A stretch of 64,000 bases of DNA, from positions 1,550,001-1,614,000 of the forward strand of contig NC_058147.1 in NCBI RefSeq assembly GCF_011075055.1, read 5' to 3'. A model generated the notes under the pieces. It did no database searches, was not told where the DNA came from, and saw only the letters and a list, made by a program, of their open reading frames with translations. Both the position numbers and the translations under genes were made by a program. Of the stretch, positions 48,253-61,557 are shown one piece after another. Numbering within the stretch: the stretch's first letter is position 1; every line of letters begins with the position of its first letter. The DNA comes from Mangifera indica. Its lineage: Eukaryota; Streptophyta; Magnoliopsida; Sapindales; Anacardiaceae.

Positions 48253-50745
48253 CTAGTCAAGCAAGGGATAGGTTGTGAGATCTGAGCCTGATCCAGCGTG
48301 AGCATTTGGCTGGTTTTGTTGCAAGCGCAAAGCAAAGAAGCCAGGAATAACAGTTTCATAATGCTCTTCGTTGTCCACCAAACCATACTGTGGATCTTCC
48401 ATTCTTGCTTCCTGATTGATAATATCCAAGTTCATGTTGTAAGTTTTCTCTTCTTCTTAATATTTATATTGCAAAAATGAAAGCATAAGAAGAACTTACA
48501 AATTCACTCCGGAGTCTTCTATGTATTTCTGCCTCATTCCTTAACTGAAACAAATGGAGATTCAGAAGTAATGAGAATTCAAGAAAAAGGAAAAGTTTTT
48601 GTCATTGATTACAGCTACTTGTTGGGAAACAGATTGTACCTTCTTCTTTTTAGTTTCAATCTGATTTGAGAGCACCTTAAACTGTTATAAGAAAAAAAAA
48701 AAAAAGAGAGAGAAAGAGAGAGAGAGAGAGAGAAAAAGCTGTTAGGAGCATGATCAATAGAAAAAGAAGAATCCCCAGAAACTAATCTCCACTGATGAAC
48801 AAGTGCTTATTGAGTATCAGTTTCAAAAGAGGGAAAGGCTTCAACTTCATAGCCATAATTGAAAATAAAGGTTTCATGGAGTAGTGCTAAATGGACAAAT
48901 AAAATAACAACCTTTCGTTCACGAATAACCCCTAAGGCATTATCGATGTCTTGCTCCAGAAGAGGCAGCTGCTCAAAGCTTAGATCGTTTAAGCATTGAC
49001 CCGATCTTTGCCTAGGAATAATTTAGATGGGATGAACATTAATATATATATAACTGATCATATAGTTTAATATCTGATAAAGGGAAAGTTACAACATAAA
49101 CACCTCTCTTCATTACCTGATTTCCCTCCGCAAATTCATATTCATTTCTTTCAAGCTCTTCAGCTTCTCTTGCATTTTCTACACAAAGTGATACAAATAT
49201 GTTAAGTTACAAAGAGAATATTTCTTACAACTAAATTTCAAAAGAGTAGAAACATAAATAGATAAAGAATTTTATATAAATATATATATATGGGCACTAT
49301 GACTTGCTATCTTACTCTCTATTACCTCTTAAGCTATCAAAATCAGTGGCTTTGAAATTGATAGACATGTATACATGGCATACACTTACCAGTCAAAACT
49401 TTAATTCTCTCAGTATTTTCAAAACTGATGTAAATATATTATTTGATTATCGGCCTTGCACATGATATGTATGTTTACATGTTCCACCTAAATAGAATTT
49501 TAATTCTTTAACTCTATTAAGAAAGATTTTGGAATTTGAGACCATTGGCTTCTAGAATAACCCAAATAAACAATATGGAACTTTTGTATCTTATTATCAG
49601 GGTGAAATGTGGCTGTAGTCAACAAATATTTTGTTCAGTTATTGTACATATGCACTGCCTAGAATAGAACTATAATATTCTAAAATGTAATGAACTTCTT
49701 GGAGATATTTTGTATATATTTTGAAGCTTGGCTTGTGTTGTTCAACTTCAAAGGGAAACTTTTATGGAAATACCTAGGTTTGGAGTGTGAAGTTTGATCG
49801 TGTTTAAAGGATATCCTTGTAAGGTTTGTTAAGAGTCATTGTAGAGTGTAATCTCGTAACCAAGCAAGTGTTGCCTGATCAATGTGCGGGGACTAGGGGG
49901 CAACACTACTTGTGGGGGCTCAAGGGTGAAGCCCCTAGAACACAGTTTAATGAGCGGTTTATTATAATTGCGTTGTCATAATCCCATATAATATATAGTT
50001 ATATCCCTTAAGAGAACATACCGTGACCATGGATGTAGGCATTATTAGCCACACCATGTAGATCTGTCATTTTGATTTCCAGTTTCTGTTTGCGTAATAA
50101 GGTTTCTAACATTTGGTCCCATAACATGAAATAGGTTACTATTTTATTCTTCCCATCTTATCTAAGTCTCATGTTTGTTCAGATCTTGATCAGAATGCAA
50201 TTAGACAGTAAGAGCATCTTCCTAAAATGTGCATGAGAGAGTCAAATGGGGTGTTCATAAATTGATCTTGAAATGTATGATGCAAAGGGATCTCACTTTA
50301 GCTTAGATTTGTGAAAATTGGACCCTACGTAGTTTAGGTTAAGCTCAACATTCATCCAGCAAGACACAAGGCTAGATATTGAAGGACTGTGTTCAAAATA
50401 TACCTGATACTGAGAGGTCCAAAGATCAACTGCTAACATCCTCTGGTACTCATCAAAAAACTCCTTTGTTCTGTGTTCAACCCAAAAAGGAACAAAATTA
50501 AACGAAAAATTGATCAGATCAGTGAAAAGAAAAATTAGGGTTTTGAAAGTTACATACGTAGTGGAAGGGCTGATGTATTCATGGAGCTTGCCAGTGCTAG
50601 AAAACATGATAATAGAAACCTTAGCGTCGCAAAGAACGGTGAGCTCATTAGCTTTCTTGAAAATGCCATTTCGTCTCTTAGAGTAAGTGACCTGCCTGTT
50701 GGTTGAGTTCTCAATCCTCTTGATCTGGATCTTCCCTCGAGCCAT
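48253..50745 (-). CDS. AP3: APETALA3/DEFICIENS-type MADS-box transcription factor
   Basis: Class B floral homeotic factor; with PISTILLATA it specifies petals and stamens. Seven exons, the standard MIKC layout: 50558-50745, 50404-50470, 49117-49178, 48912-49011, 48640-48681, 48500-48544 and 48253-48411, for 220 residues. The MADS domain starts [20 protein letters not shown] and includes [10 protein letters not shown], as in AP3 proteins. The K region spans about residues 85-170 ([36 protein letters not shown]). The C-terminus has the PI-derived motif [14 protein letters not shown] and ends [10 protein letters not shown], the euAP3 motif, which separates it from the TM6/paleoAP3 lineage. The second intron (49179-50403) is long and carries an LTR remnant. 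All splice sites are GT-AG and the frame is intact. A near-CArG TCAAATATGG sits about 22 bp before the start codon. Confidence 0.95.
48703..48734. repeat. (GA)n microsatellite in AP3 intron
   Basis: A poly-A run followed by gagaga repeats within the intron between exons 4 and 5; on the gene strand a (CT)n plus poly-T just upstream of the acceptor of exon 5, where it could form part of the polypyrimidine tract. Confidence 0.8.
49736..50111 (+). mobile_element. Copia-type LTR remnant in AP3 intron, antisense
   Basis: The stretch accgtgaccatggatgtagg...attagcc then ccatgtagatctgtc resembles the U5 region common to many plant Copia LTRs, and is followed by gtttctaaca and then tttggtccc, a degraded primer-binding site after a CA end. 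The left limit, a TG at 49736, is a guess. No target duplication was found and no gag-pol follows, so it is a fragment. It lies in the opposite orientation to AP3. Confidence 0.5.
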
Positions 50746-53700
50746 GACTGCTGAATCTCTTGAATCTCAAATATGGTGGGTTCCTTTTCTTTCTGTTGCT
50801 CTAATATAAATAAAAGGAGAGAAGAATTGCAAAAAAGAAGAAGTGGGAAGAAGAAAGAAGGAAGAGCAGATTGTTGCTAAAAATGTAAAGACATTTCTAA
50901 ATCGATGAAAGGTGAAAGGCTCCAGTCATAAAACGTGGTAATGTGTTTACTGTTTAATGAAACAAAATATCGAAGCATAGGGGACCATCCCATGACGTTC
51001 TGTCGTTCTCATCTCATCTCTTCCTCATAAACCCTCCTCCGTTTCCCGTTGTAATGCACAATTTTGAACTGGGACTTGGCTTTCAATGAGCCTTTTACCG
51101 ATTTGGTGACATGGGTTGCTTCGCGATGCAATCAAAGTACCTGTTCCTTTTGAAGAAGACAGTTAAAGATCCTTTGGGTTATTGAGTGCAGCCATGGAGA
51201 AAGGTAGAGGTGATGGGTGAAGAAGTAGCTAGCTGGGGAGCTAAGTTGTTGGGAATTGAATACGAGAAATGATTTTGCAGAAATTAACGTTGTTAGTGTT
51301 AGAATTGTCACTTCAAATCTCTAATGTCTAATCAGAACCTCCAAACCTATTAACGTATAAAATAATTCTGCTTCACTCTAATTTCTGGTTCATATATAGT
51401 CATCAGATGTCAATCATTGTTTTACTTGGGTTTTCACTTGTTTCATAATCCAGATCTAATATCCTTATTTGAATATGAGTGTGAAAGAAAAATTGTTGCC
51501 CAAAGTGTAGCTTAAGTGGGAAATTACTTGAAATTTCCAAGTGAGGGAGCTTGAGTTTTAAGACTCAACAGCCGATTAATGGATTTGATATTTCACCTTG
51601 CTTTAATATCGAAAGAGATGATATGACTCAAGAAAAATTTCAGTTATTAAAACAATTATTTTTAAATTGACTCTTTTAAATTAAATTTTATTTAGATTTG
51701 ACTTAAAGATGACAATTTAACCTATGAAACTAAGTCTTCGATCAATTTCTCCTCGAACAAGGAAATGATTCTCAAATAAAGATAAGGTTGAAATAAATAT
51801 ATCCATGATTCGTTTTCTCTCCGATTTATCATTTTCTCTATATATTCTATAAATTATTTCATATTGAATTATTTAAAAAAATTTTGAATTATTACAAATG
51901 TGTTATAACATTTAATAAATATTTTATTATTTTTGATAAATAATATTTATGTATTGGAGAGAGAAATATTTTTTTTTTTTGATAATGATTCTCTACCATT
52001 TTCGTATTGGGGGTAGGATAAAGACAGAAAAAAAAAAAGATTTTTCTGTAAAGATGAGAATGAGAAATAACGCATTCAATCTTTACTTAACATGTTGCCA
52101 TCTCTAGTTTGGCCCGGGACAGGTTTGCATCATCTTCTTTTTGTTATAATGTCTTCCATGTGATTGTGCCATCTTTCTGAAATCAACATCTTCTACCAAA
52201 ATTTTTGCACGTTTTGAACTGTCAACTATATATCTAGCTGTAAGCTGTGTCCCATGTCATGGGTCAGCCAATGTTAAATTTTTCAGATTGTGCAAATCTA
52301 CCATCTGATTTGAGCTAAAAATTGATATATATATATAGTAAGAACACATTATACAGTAAGAACATCTGATTTGTGTCTTTTATGCTGGTGTGGGGATCGG
52401 TTTTTGGTCTGTTAAATTCAAATTATATATATAGTAAGAACATAAGAAAATTCTTCTATTACGTACAATCATGCATTGGCAGAAGGAAAAGATAAAGCTT
52501 GTTTATAAAAGCAAATATCCAAAGCTTCTTCAGGGTTAGAAGATTCCCAAAAAAACAACTAACTTCTTTTAATTATTTAATGTGCCTCATGTGCTTAGAA
52601 GAATAATATATAAAGATATTCAATTCAAATGAAAGAAGACAAACTCAAATCCAACAAGTAAACTTGAGCTAGCTCCTGCATAAACATTATAAATTGATCT
52701 TTTTTCCTCACAGTTGGAAACTTACACTCAGCCTTTTTCACTTCTGTTGTGGGATGACCCACCATGATTCTTAATTTTCTTCTCCTTTATTTCTTGCTGG
52801 AAGCTGAGCAGTAACTATGTATAAACGATACTGTCACTGATGATGTATCAGTTACTTAAAATGTTGTTATGTTACTACTACACTTTCGGGCAAGTTTGGT
52901 AGCCTAATCTTTGGCACTTAAATGTCACAATAATTGGGGTGGATTCGAGCAGAGATGAATCTAAACAAGAGTTAATTCAAGTTTGACTCAAATTAAGAGT
53001 TTATACAAGTTAGTGATCAGTAACACATAGATAAATAGTAACATAAAAAAAGTTAAAACAATAGAGAATGAGAAGAAAAAAATCATGGATAAGATGAGCT
53101 TTGAAGTTAACATCAATCTTTGGCACCAAGCTTCAACTCAACAAATTAAAATTGTTTTAACTCGAGTTCAATGGATTCAAACCAAATAATAAACAGAACC
53201 CAACGATAGACTAAACGGGTCAAATGGTGTTTGAAAAATGTTTAAGTTAATATAAGTAAAATATCAATATAACTCCTAAAATCTCATTATCTTTTAATGG
53301 ACTCCCAATATTTTACTTTGATTTAATCTTGATTGATTTCCCTAAGTTTTATTTCCTCGATGGCAATTAATTGTATATAAAAAAATAAATAAATTTTTAT
53401 ATCATGTACAGTATCGTAGGATACACTTTATATATATATATTAACATATTAATAAAATTGTAAAAAATTCTAATTAACCTGCTATCATTTTAAAAAATAT
53501 CTCAAATACTCTTAAAAATATAAAATTTCTCATATACACTTCTATTATATATTCAATTTCTATAAAATGTTGTATCAATCCATACTTGTAATTCATATTA
53601 TATCATATGATACATATCGTATCATACGATATATAGATCGTATTATAGTAATTTGATATACTTTAGGATATGTATTATTTTTAATATACATTATATCATA

Positions 53701-53756
53701 TTGTAGAATACTGATAACCATGACAAACACTACGAGTGGATGGCAATATTGTTATC
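50746..53756. other. Intergenic: AP3 upstream region and AT-rich spacer
   Basis: The first kilobase or so should contain AP3 control sequence. A near-CArG TCAAATATGG (50767-50776) and a tatttatatta TATA-like element (about 50800-50812 on the minus strand) are seen; I found no perfect CArG box by eye. Beyond 52 kb the sequence is AT-rich with repeated atatatagtaagaac units near 52330 and 52430. No gene recognised. Confidence 0.45.
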
Positions 53757-55577
53757 TAGACTAGCGATTGGGTCATTGTCTGGTAATAGCATGCTGGGGT
53801 TGAGCAGAGTGAAGATTATCAAACAAAAGGGAAAGCATTAGAACTTGTTTATTGTCGCCTTTAACTTCTTGTGCATGTTCAGTTGAAGCTAGAGCAAGCA
53901 GAGTCAGAGGAAATGAGTAAGCCCACCATGCCAGATTGAACCTTCTCATTGATCTCTTGAAGAGTGTTGGTCTAAAAAACCTGTTCATATGTATAATGAA
54001 TTAGATTTAATCATATATCCAATTTTTATATTTTTCTATTAATTAAATTTACTAAGTTTTCACCATTTTTTATTGAAAATATCAACTAATTAATCACTTT
54101 GTTTTCAAAATAAAACAAAATAAACGATTTTAATTTTATTTACCAATGCCTTAAGCAGTAAAATTCTAAAAGTTTCGTTCATTTTATAAGGAAGTCTAAA
54201 GATTTAATTTTTTCAATAAAAAATTTTTAGTAAAAGGTTAAATATCTTAGAATATTATTTTTTCTCTATTGAGAGTTGAATTATATGCATTCACCTTTGA
54301 ATTAGTACCAGTTGGATACGGGTTGTTAAATATTATTTTGATATTAATTCAAAATCATCAGAATCACATAAGGACACATAATTCGATATCTAATTGGGTA
54401 TTTAAAATTAGATGCACATGTTTTAATTATTATCAAAAAATAATAATAAATTATCTAATTAGAAAACATGAAAACAACTCTCTACAACCTTAATCAGGTC
54501 TACAATATGTCACTTCCTGCAAAGGAAAGCCATGAACCAGAAATAACCTATAATTTATTTTATTATTATGTCAAATTGAGATCAATTCCAATGATACTAT
54601 ATTAAACGTTTCAACATAAATTTTACGTTGATGCTTCCAAACTAGGTCAATTTCTTGATCAAAACTTTAATGCAACAAAAATGATTTACCAGTGAAGTGA
54701 AGAGGGACAGCGAGAGGAAGAAAAGCATATTTGATGCAGTATCAAAATCATCCGCTATGGATTCCCAAGCCAGGCTTGCTATAATGGGTGCTGCAAAGAA
54801 CAAGAAGAAAACTGGCCTTAGCATGGCTGGAAGCCGATGGCTTCCAGATAGTCGCTAATAAAGTGTTACAAAAAGCACCAAATAATGCACCATCCCTAGT
54901 GAAAATAACCAAACAGCGCTCTCTTTCCACCACATATCAGCTGCTGCTTGTGCGCCAATCAAGTTCCCAATGACGGATAACTGGCTTGTTGGGTTTTCAA
55001 CTGTTGATAAAAACTCCCTTCCTCTGGTAAACCACTGACCATAAATCTTCACATCAAGCGCCACCACCGGAACAGCAAAAACCCACCATAGAACAAGATA
55101 CGAGGTTTTTGGATTAACAAATGGTGCAGAATGAAGTAAAAGAAGCCATGAAATCCAAGGGGCATATAGATAGTTAACCCCTACATGGTGTAACAATTCT
55201 ATTTTCACCATCTTAAAGTAAAACAAGTATCGCAAAATGTATAAAAGAGAAAGTAAAACAAGGGTAAAGAAAGCAAGAGACCATAACACATGAAAAGCTG
55301 TGGGGTGGAGTTTGTGGAAGACACGTCGTAGAGTGCTTGTATCATCGTCAGTTGGTTCGATTAGTGTCTTCCACAATAAAGCTTGGCTACCAAGAGACAG
55401 GCTTATTCTAAAGTAACCAGCATGAAATCTGATTAAGATGGATTATAGAGCTTCAGTGATTTGCCTGGAAACAATTAAGGAAAGGTTAGGCTCATCTCTT
55501 GTGGCAATTATCGTTATGGTGGCCGGCGGGTCAAAGATGAGCTCAATCCCGGACAGGGATGAATTTTGGGTTGCCAT
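53757..55577 (-). pseudogene. SLAH1-type S-type anion channel pseudogene
   Basis: Intact relatives are multi-pass plasma-membrane anion channels (SLAC1 homologues) used for root chloride/nitrate loading. The remaining frame starts ATGGCAACC at 55577 and reads VSRQITEAL, then an in-frame TAA at 55443-55445 (codon 45), then SILIRFHAGYFRISLSLGSQ, HPTAFHVLWSLAFFTLVLLS and LDVKIYGQWFTRG. A second in-frame TAG replaces the expected Gln at 54855-54857 (LFVTLY*RLSGSHRLP). Exon 1 ends at 54690 and exon 2 begins at 53980, where one extra T shifts RPTLFKRSMRRFNLAWWAYS out of frame. Near the C-terminus about ten codons are missing before PSMLLPDNDP. Each lesion alone would break the protein; together they make a dead gene very likely. 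Transmembrane segments are otherwise recognisable. Confidence 0.9.
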
Positions 55578-56691
55578 TGGCGGAATTATGAAAGAAAAAA
55601 AGCGACTAATTTATATGGAATTTCCCTTTATACATACATAAACAATTGAGAGTCACAGTCTGCGAACAATAAGACAAGATTTATATGGAAAATATAATAG
55701 GGAAAATTTCCCTAAGAAAAGAATATTACAAGACGGAGGAAAGATTATTCTCATAACACTAATTTTCTTTTCTCTTACACACATCCCTTCCTATAAATTT
55801 TAATATAGATTTTATGTAAAAACATTGGTTAACATATTCACACTAGATTGTTAGCAGTGTTTAAAATTATTTGATAATCAGACTGAATTCATATCCAAAT
55901 TAATAACTAAATTGAAAAATCGATTATTGAAAAAATCTGATTCGAATATAAATTCAAGAAATAATAAAGTAGGAAACTGGTTTGAAAAAATTGAAAAAAA
56001 AAACTTTGGTAAACCTATAAAATTCAATTCAAGAGTAATTTACCAAAAATTTAGTTCACTTAACTTGCTTTTTTTTTTACTCAGTTCAAAACTGTTTAAT
56101 TTCAAATCAGTTTGATTTCGATTTATAATTTTTTCAAAACTAAAAATTTGATTCAGTTTAAATTCATATCAAACCGATTATCCAAAATTGGTTTTAAGCA
56201 CTTCATAGGTGACACATATTTTGCACAAAAGTTATACTTACTTTATTACAAGTCATTGTTGATTTACCCATTGTATTTACTAAGTTGTAACGCAGAGTAC
56301 ATCCAATGAATCATATCGCTCATACCAGGATCAGGCCTCCGCTATCACAACAAATCTCCTTGCAAATCCAGATCCCAATAAAAACTTCAATTTTGTGTCC
56401 TTATCTTATAGTTATGTTTATGTTTTAGTAGGGACTAATTCTCAACAGGATGCACATTTTCGGCCCCGAAATAAATTTTTAATGTTTCATTTTTATTGCC
56501 TTCTTATCATGCCACCACATTTCCTCCTAATATGCAGGGTCTAGCTCGATGATACATAAAAACCTGAAAAAGCGATTCATCTTTTAAAGTTACCAATTTA
56601 AGACAACTAGATGAACATGATAATTTTCCTGACAAATTTCCATTCAACAATCACCATTATTTCATACGATTGAAAGAATAAATGAATCATA
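55578..56691. other. Intergenic, between SLAH pseudogene and alpha-COP
   Basis: Divergent promoters would lie here. The middle (55890-56200) is an A/T-rich stretch with many aattcaa/ttgaatt units of the kind also seen at 36600, 47870 and 62560. No gene recognised. Confidence 0.45.
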
Positions 56692-59600
56692 ATGTTGACA
56701 AAATTCGAGACGAAGAGTAACAGAGTGAAGGGTCTGAGTTTTCACTGCAAGAGGCCATGGATCTTGGCTAGTCTTCACAGTGGGGTGATCCAGATGTGGG
56801 ATTACAGGATGGGCACGTTAGTCGATCGGTTTGATGAGCACGATGGACCCGTCCGGAGTGTCCAGTTTCACAGGTCTCAGCCTCTGTTTGTTTCAGGAAG
56901 TGACGATTATAAAATCAAGGTGTGGAATTATAAATTACACAGGTGTTTGTTTACTCTTACTGGCCACCTTGATTATGTTCGAACCGTTGAATTTCATCAA
57001 GAATATCCTTGGATTGTCAGTGCCAGCGATGACCAAAGTATCAGAATTTGGAACTGGCAATCACGTACCTGTCTTTCTGTACTAACCGGGCACAATCATT
57101 ATGTAATGTGTGCATTGTTTCATCCTATTGACGACCTGATTGTTTCAGCGTCCCTGGATCAAACAATTCGTGTGTGGGATATCATGCGATTGAAACAATT
57201 AGGCCGGATGAACAACGATTTGTTTGGCGGGTTTGATGCAGTTGTTAAGTATGTTTTAGAGGGCCATGATCGAGGAGTTAACTGGGCATCTTTCCATCCC
57301 ACTCTTCCTTTAATTGTCTCAGCAGCCGATGATCACCAAGTCAAAATTTGGCGGATGAATGGTGGGTTTTTTTAAAAAAAAAAAAAAAATCTCTGGTATA
57401 TTTAACAGAGGAAAAGAGCCCTCCAATTTTTAACTTGTTCTTCTATGTTGTGGCTTTCTTGTTTCAGATTCAAAGGCTTGGGAAGTGGACACTTTGAGAG
57501 GGCACATAAACAATGTATCGTGTGCTATATTCCACGCCAGGCAGGATATTATAGTGTCCAATTCGGAAGATAGGAGTATTCGTATTTGGGATGCTACAAA
57601 GAGGACTTGTGTTCAGACTTTTTGGAGGGAACATGACAGGTTTTGGATTCTCGCATCACATCCCGAGAAGAATTTACTTGCTGCTGGACATGATAATGGG
57701 TTGATTGTTTTTAAATTGGAGAGAGAACGGCCTGCTTTTTCTGTGAGTGGTGATTATATGTTTCATGTCAAAGATCGATTCCTGCGCTGTTACAAATTCT
57801 CAACTCAGACTGACGGTCAGGTAATCTTGATTAGAAGGCCTGCTACTACTAGCTTAACTCCAGTGGCAAGAAGGCTTTCTTATAACCCTACTGAGAATGC
57901 TGTTTTAATCTGTTCTGATGTGGATGGGGGGTCCTATGAACTTTACACTATACCTAAAGAAAGCTATGGCATGGGTGAGATGATTCAGGAGGTGAAAAGA
58001 GGTATGGGAGGATCAGCTGTTTTCGTGGCTCGAAATCGGTTTGCTGTTTTAGATAAGAGCTGCAACCAAGTTCTTCTCAAGAACCTTAAGAATGAGATTG
58101 TAAAGAGGATTGTGCTTCCTGTCATTGTGGATGTAATATTTTATGCTGGAACTGGAAGCCTGCTGTGCAGAACAGATGACAGAGTGTTTATTTTTGATCT
58201 CCAGCAGAGGATTATTCTTGCGGAGCTTCAAACACTTTTTGTTAGGGATGTTGTTTGGTCAAATGATATGGAGAATGTTGCTTTGTTGTGCAAACATTCG
58301 ATAGGGATAGCCAGTAAGAAGCTTGTGCATCAATGTATTCTCTGTGAGACAGTCAGGATAAAAAGTGGAGCTTGGGATGAGAATGGTGTCTTCATATATA
58401 CTACTCTGAATCACATCAAATACTGCCTTCCAAATGGAGACAGCGGAATTATCAGGACTCTTGATGCCCCAGTTTACATAACGAAAGTTTCTAGAGACAA
58501 CATATATTGTTTGGACCGAGATGGGAAAAATCACGCCATTGTCATTGATGCTACTGAATATCTCTTCAAGCTGTCTCTCCTGAAGAAGAGATACGACCTG
58601 GTTATGGGCATGATTAGGAGCTCGAATCTATGCGGGCAAGCCATGATTGCATATCTGAAGCAGAAAGGTTTCGCAGAGATTGCTCTTCATTTTGTGAAGA
58701 ATGAGAGAACACGTTTTAACTTGGCATTGGAGAGTGGTAACATCCAGATCGCTGTTGCTGCTGCAAAGGAAATCGATGAGAAAGATTATTGGTATCAATT
58801 GGGCATCGAGGCCCTGCGACAGGGAAATGCAGGCATTGTGGAATATGCATACCAAAGGACAAGGAACTTTGAGAGGCTATCTTTTCTCTATCTTGTAACT
58901 GGAAATTTAGATAAATTGTCCAAAATGCTGAAAATTGCTGAAGTCAAGAATGATGTAATGGGTCAATTCCACAATGCCATCTATTTGGGTGATATCAGGG
59001 AACGCATAAAAATTTTGGAGAACACTGGCCATTTGTCCCTTGCTTATGCTACAGCTGCAGTTCATGGGATTCGAGATAAAGCTGAGAGCCTGGCGGCCGA
59101 GCTGGGAGATAATGTCCCTTCTCTGCCTACTGGGAAAACACTGTCTTTGTTGAAACCACCAAGTCCTATCCTGTGCGGTGGAGATTGGCCTTTGTTGAGG
59201 GTCATGAGAGGTATATTTGCGGGTGGTCTTGATAATGTGGGCAGAAATGTGCAGGAAGAGGATGAAGAACCTGCAGGCGCTGATTGGGGGGAGGACTTGG
59301 AATTTCTGGACGTCGAAAACATGTCAAATGCAGATATCAATTTGGCATTGGAGGATGAAGAAAAGATTGAAGAAAATGAAGCAGGAGGATGGGAGCTTGA
59401 GGATCTTGATCTTCCACCCATGACTGATACTTCAGAAGCTTCCAGCCATGCCAATTCTTCGGTATTCATTGCCCCAACTCCTGGAATGCCTTTAACTCAA
59501 ATTTGGACACAAAAAACATCTCTAGCTGCTGAACACACTGCCGCTGGCAATTTTCATGTTGCTATGCACTTGCTAAACAGGCAACTTGGTATAAAGAACT

Positions 59601-60409
59601 TTGCTCCATTGAGACCATTATTTCTCGAACTGAACATGGGCAGCCAGAGTTATCTTCATGCCTTCTCTTCGGCTCCAGTAATATCTGTGGCATTGTCAAG
59701 GGGAGGCAATGAATTAGCAAGCGTACGAGGCCCGCCTGCCCTTGTGTTCAAATTCTCTCAACTTGTAGAGAAGCTTAAAGCCGGCTACAAAGCATTTAGT
59801 ATGAAGAAATTACCAGAGGCCTCACAACTTTTCCTGAGCATTCTCCATACCATTCCTCTGATTGTTGTTGATTCAAGAAGAGAGGTAGATGAAGTAAAGG
59901 AATTAATTACCAAAGTAAAAATCTATGTTCTTGGTCTTAAGATGGAGCTCAAGAAGATGGAAATGAAAGACAACCCTGTTCGCCAACAGGAGCTGGCGAC
60001 CTATTTAACCCTCTTCGACCTTCTGCTAAACCACAGTAGAATAGCATTGGTAAATGCCACGGTTGCATGCTATAAGGCTGGAAATTTCAGTGCAGCCACC
60101 AGCTTTGCCAGGCGATACTTTGAGACCAATCCCACCATTGAAAGCCAAATAAAAATCTGCAGGCAAATCTTAAAAGCCAGTGAGAAGAAGACGGACGCAA
60201 ACCAGCTGAATTACGATTTTAGAAATCCTTTTGTAGTCTGTGGAGCAACATATGAGCCTATATACGAAGGACAAAAGGATGTGTCATGCCCTTACTGCAG
60301 TTCAAAGTTTGTTCCATCCCAGAAAGGACAGCTTTGTTCTGTTTGTGAGCTTGCAGAAATTGGTTCTGATGCATCTGGATTGCTCTGTTCTTCTTCCCAG
60401 ATAAGATGA
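56692..60409 (+). CDS. Coatomer subunit alpha (alpha-COP)
   Basis: Outer-coat subunit of COPI vesicles; its WD40 heads bind dilysine cargo tails for Golgi-to-ER retrieval. Two exons, 56692-57361 and 57468-60409, split within the Asp codon of RMND, give 1203 residues. The start [18 protein letters not shown] is canonical. The N-terminal WD40 propeller spans about 1-310 ([53 protein letters not shown]). A second propeller and alpha-solenoid follow, with [20 protein letters not shown] and [16 protein letters not shown]. An acidic linker leads to the C-terminal domain from about residue 800, ending [35 protein letters not shown] and SSSQIR. From memory of plant alpha-COPs, the segment after WD repeat 5 ([18 protein letters not shown]) is about a dozen residues shorter than usual. 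No stop or frameshift. Confidence 0.95.
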
Positions 60410-61548
60410 AAATTGTCGATATCTATCTTTTCACTAACATTGAGGCATTGCTTATGCTAATTGTTCATCTTCCCTTAAATTTTAAACTGCTGAAACTTAA
60501 CATTTTTCCGTCTAGCTAAATTTATTTTATTTTTAATTTAAAATCACTTGATAATATAATTATATATTAACATACGTAATTATTAGTATATACAATATTA
60601 TTGTATATTTATTGTCACGTATATAATATCCTCTTTTTTTTTTCACTTTCGAATTAATATTTTTATATTTGATAAAATATTTTAGAAAATACCCATATAC
60701 TTTGTAAATTATCTTTTTCAACTATAATAAAGGGTTTATATCTCTTACTAAAAAAAGCATAGTCTACAAATAATTGAACGAATATACTTGTAAAATATTC
60801 TTATTGAATAACTCAAAACCATGAAAGAGAACTTAAACTAATTTATCTGTCTCAATATGTGTTACATTTTTAGGGTTATGCAACCATAAGTTATAATAGT
60901 ACTTTAATAGCAACACAAACAACTTCTCGAGTAAACCTCTCAATTTCTTTAATGCGCAATTTTTGGTATGTTAAGACTGTGTGTACGAAATATCAATATT
61001 ATATCTTTTTGTAATATTATCCATAATTTATTTGGATGTATATACTCAATCAACCATATTATATATCATCCTAACACATAAGCTTTAGTTTGCTTATGAT
61101 CTGACATCATTTAATTCTTAGAATAATTATAATCATTATCTAAATGACAAAGTTAAAAATATTCATAATCATTTATCTTTATTATTTGTACTCGTCATTG
61201 ATATTGTTCATACAAGATTTTAATCTTACATCGAGATTTGGTTTATCTCATTGCTTTGTATAGGAATCAATTATCTAAAGCATACATCTCATAGCAAGTT
61301 TTATCATGAAATATATTGTTAACCTAAAAAACCCTCCGTCATTGTCCAACTAAAACCATGTCCAATTTTGAATGAAGATAATAGGACGAAAAAAAAAAAA
61401 AAGAAAGAAAGGAAAAAGGGAAGAGACAGAAGAAGAAAATGGAAATGAAAGAATAAAATATGGAGGGGAAAGAAATTAATTTAGGGTTTCTTATTTTAAA
61501 GTTGAAAATTCAAAATTACCCTTCTTTATGAATGAAATATCAATATAA
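60410..61548. other. Intergenic, 3' of alpha-COP
   Basis: AT-rich, no gene recognised. The first 150 bp should hold the alpha-COP polyadenylation region. A poly-A/purine-rich stretch lies at 61385-61480. Confidence 0.5.
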
Positions 61549-61557
61549 TACTTTTAT

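Noticed and set aside
59062..59469. 135-codon minus-strand Ser-rich ORF
   Set aside because: Antisense shadow of the acidic linker of alpha-COP.
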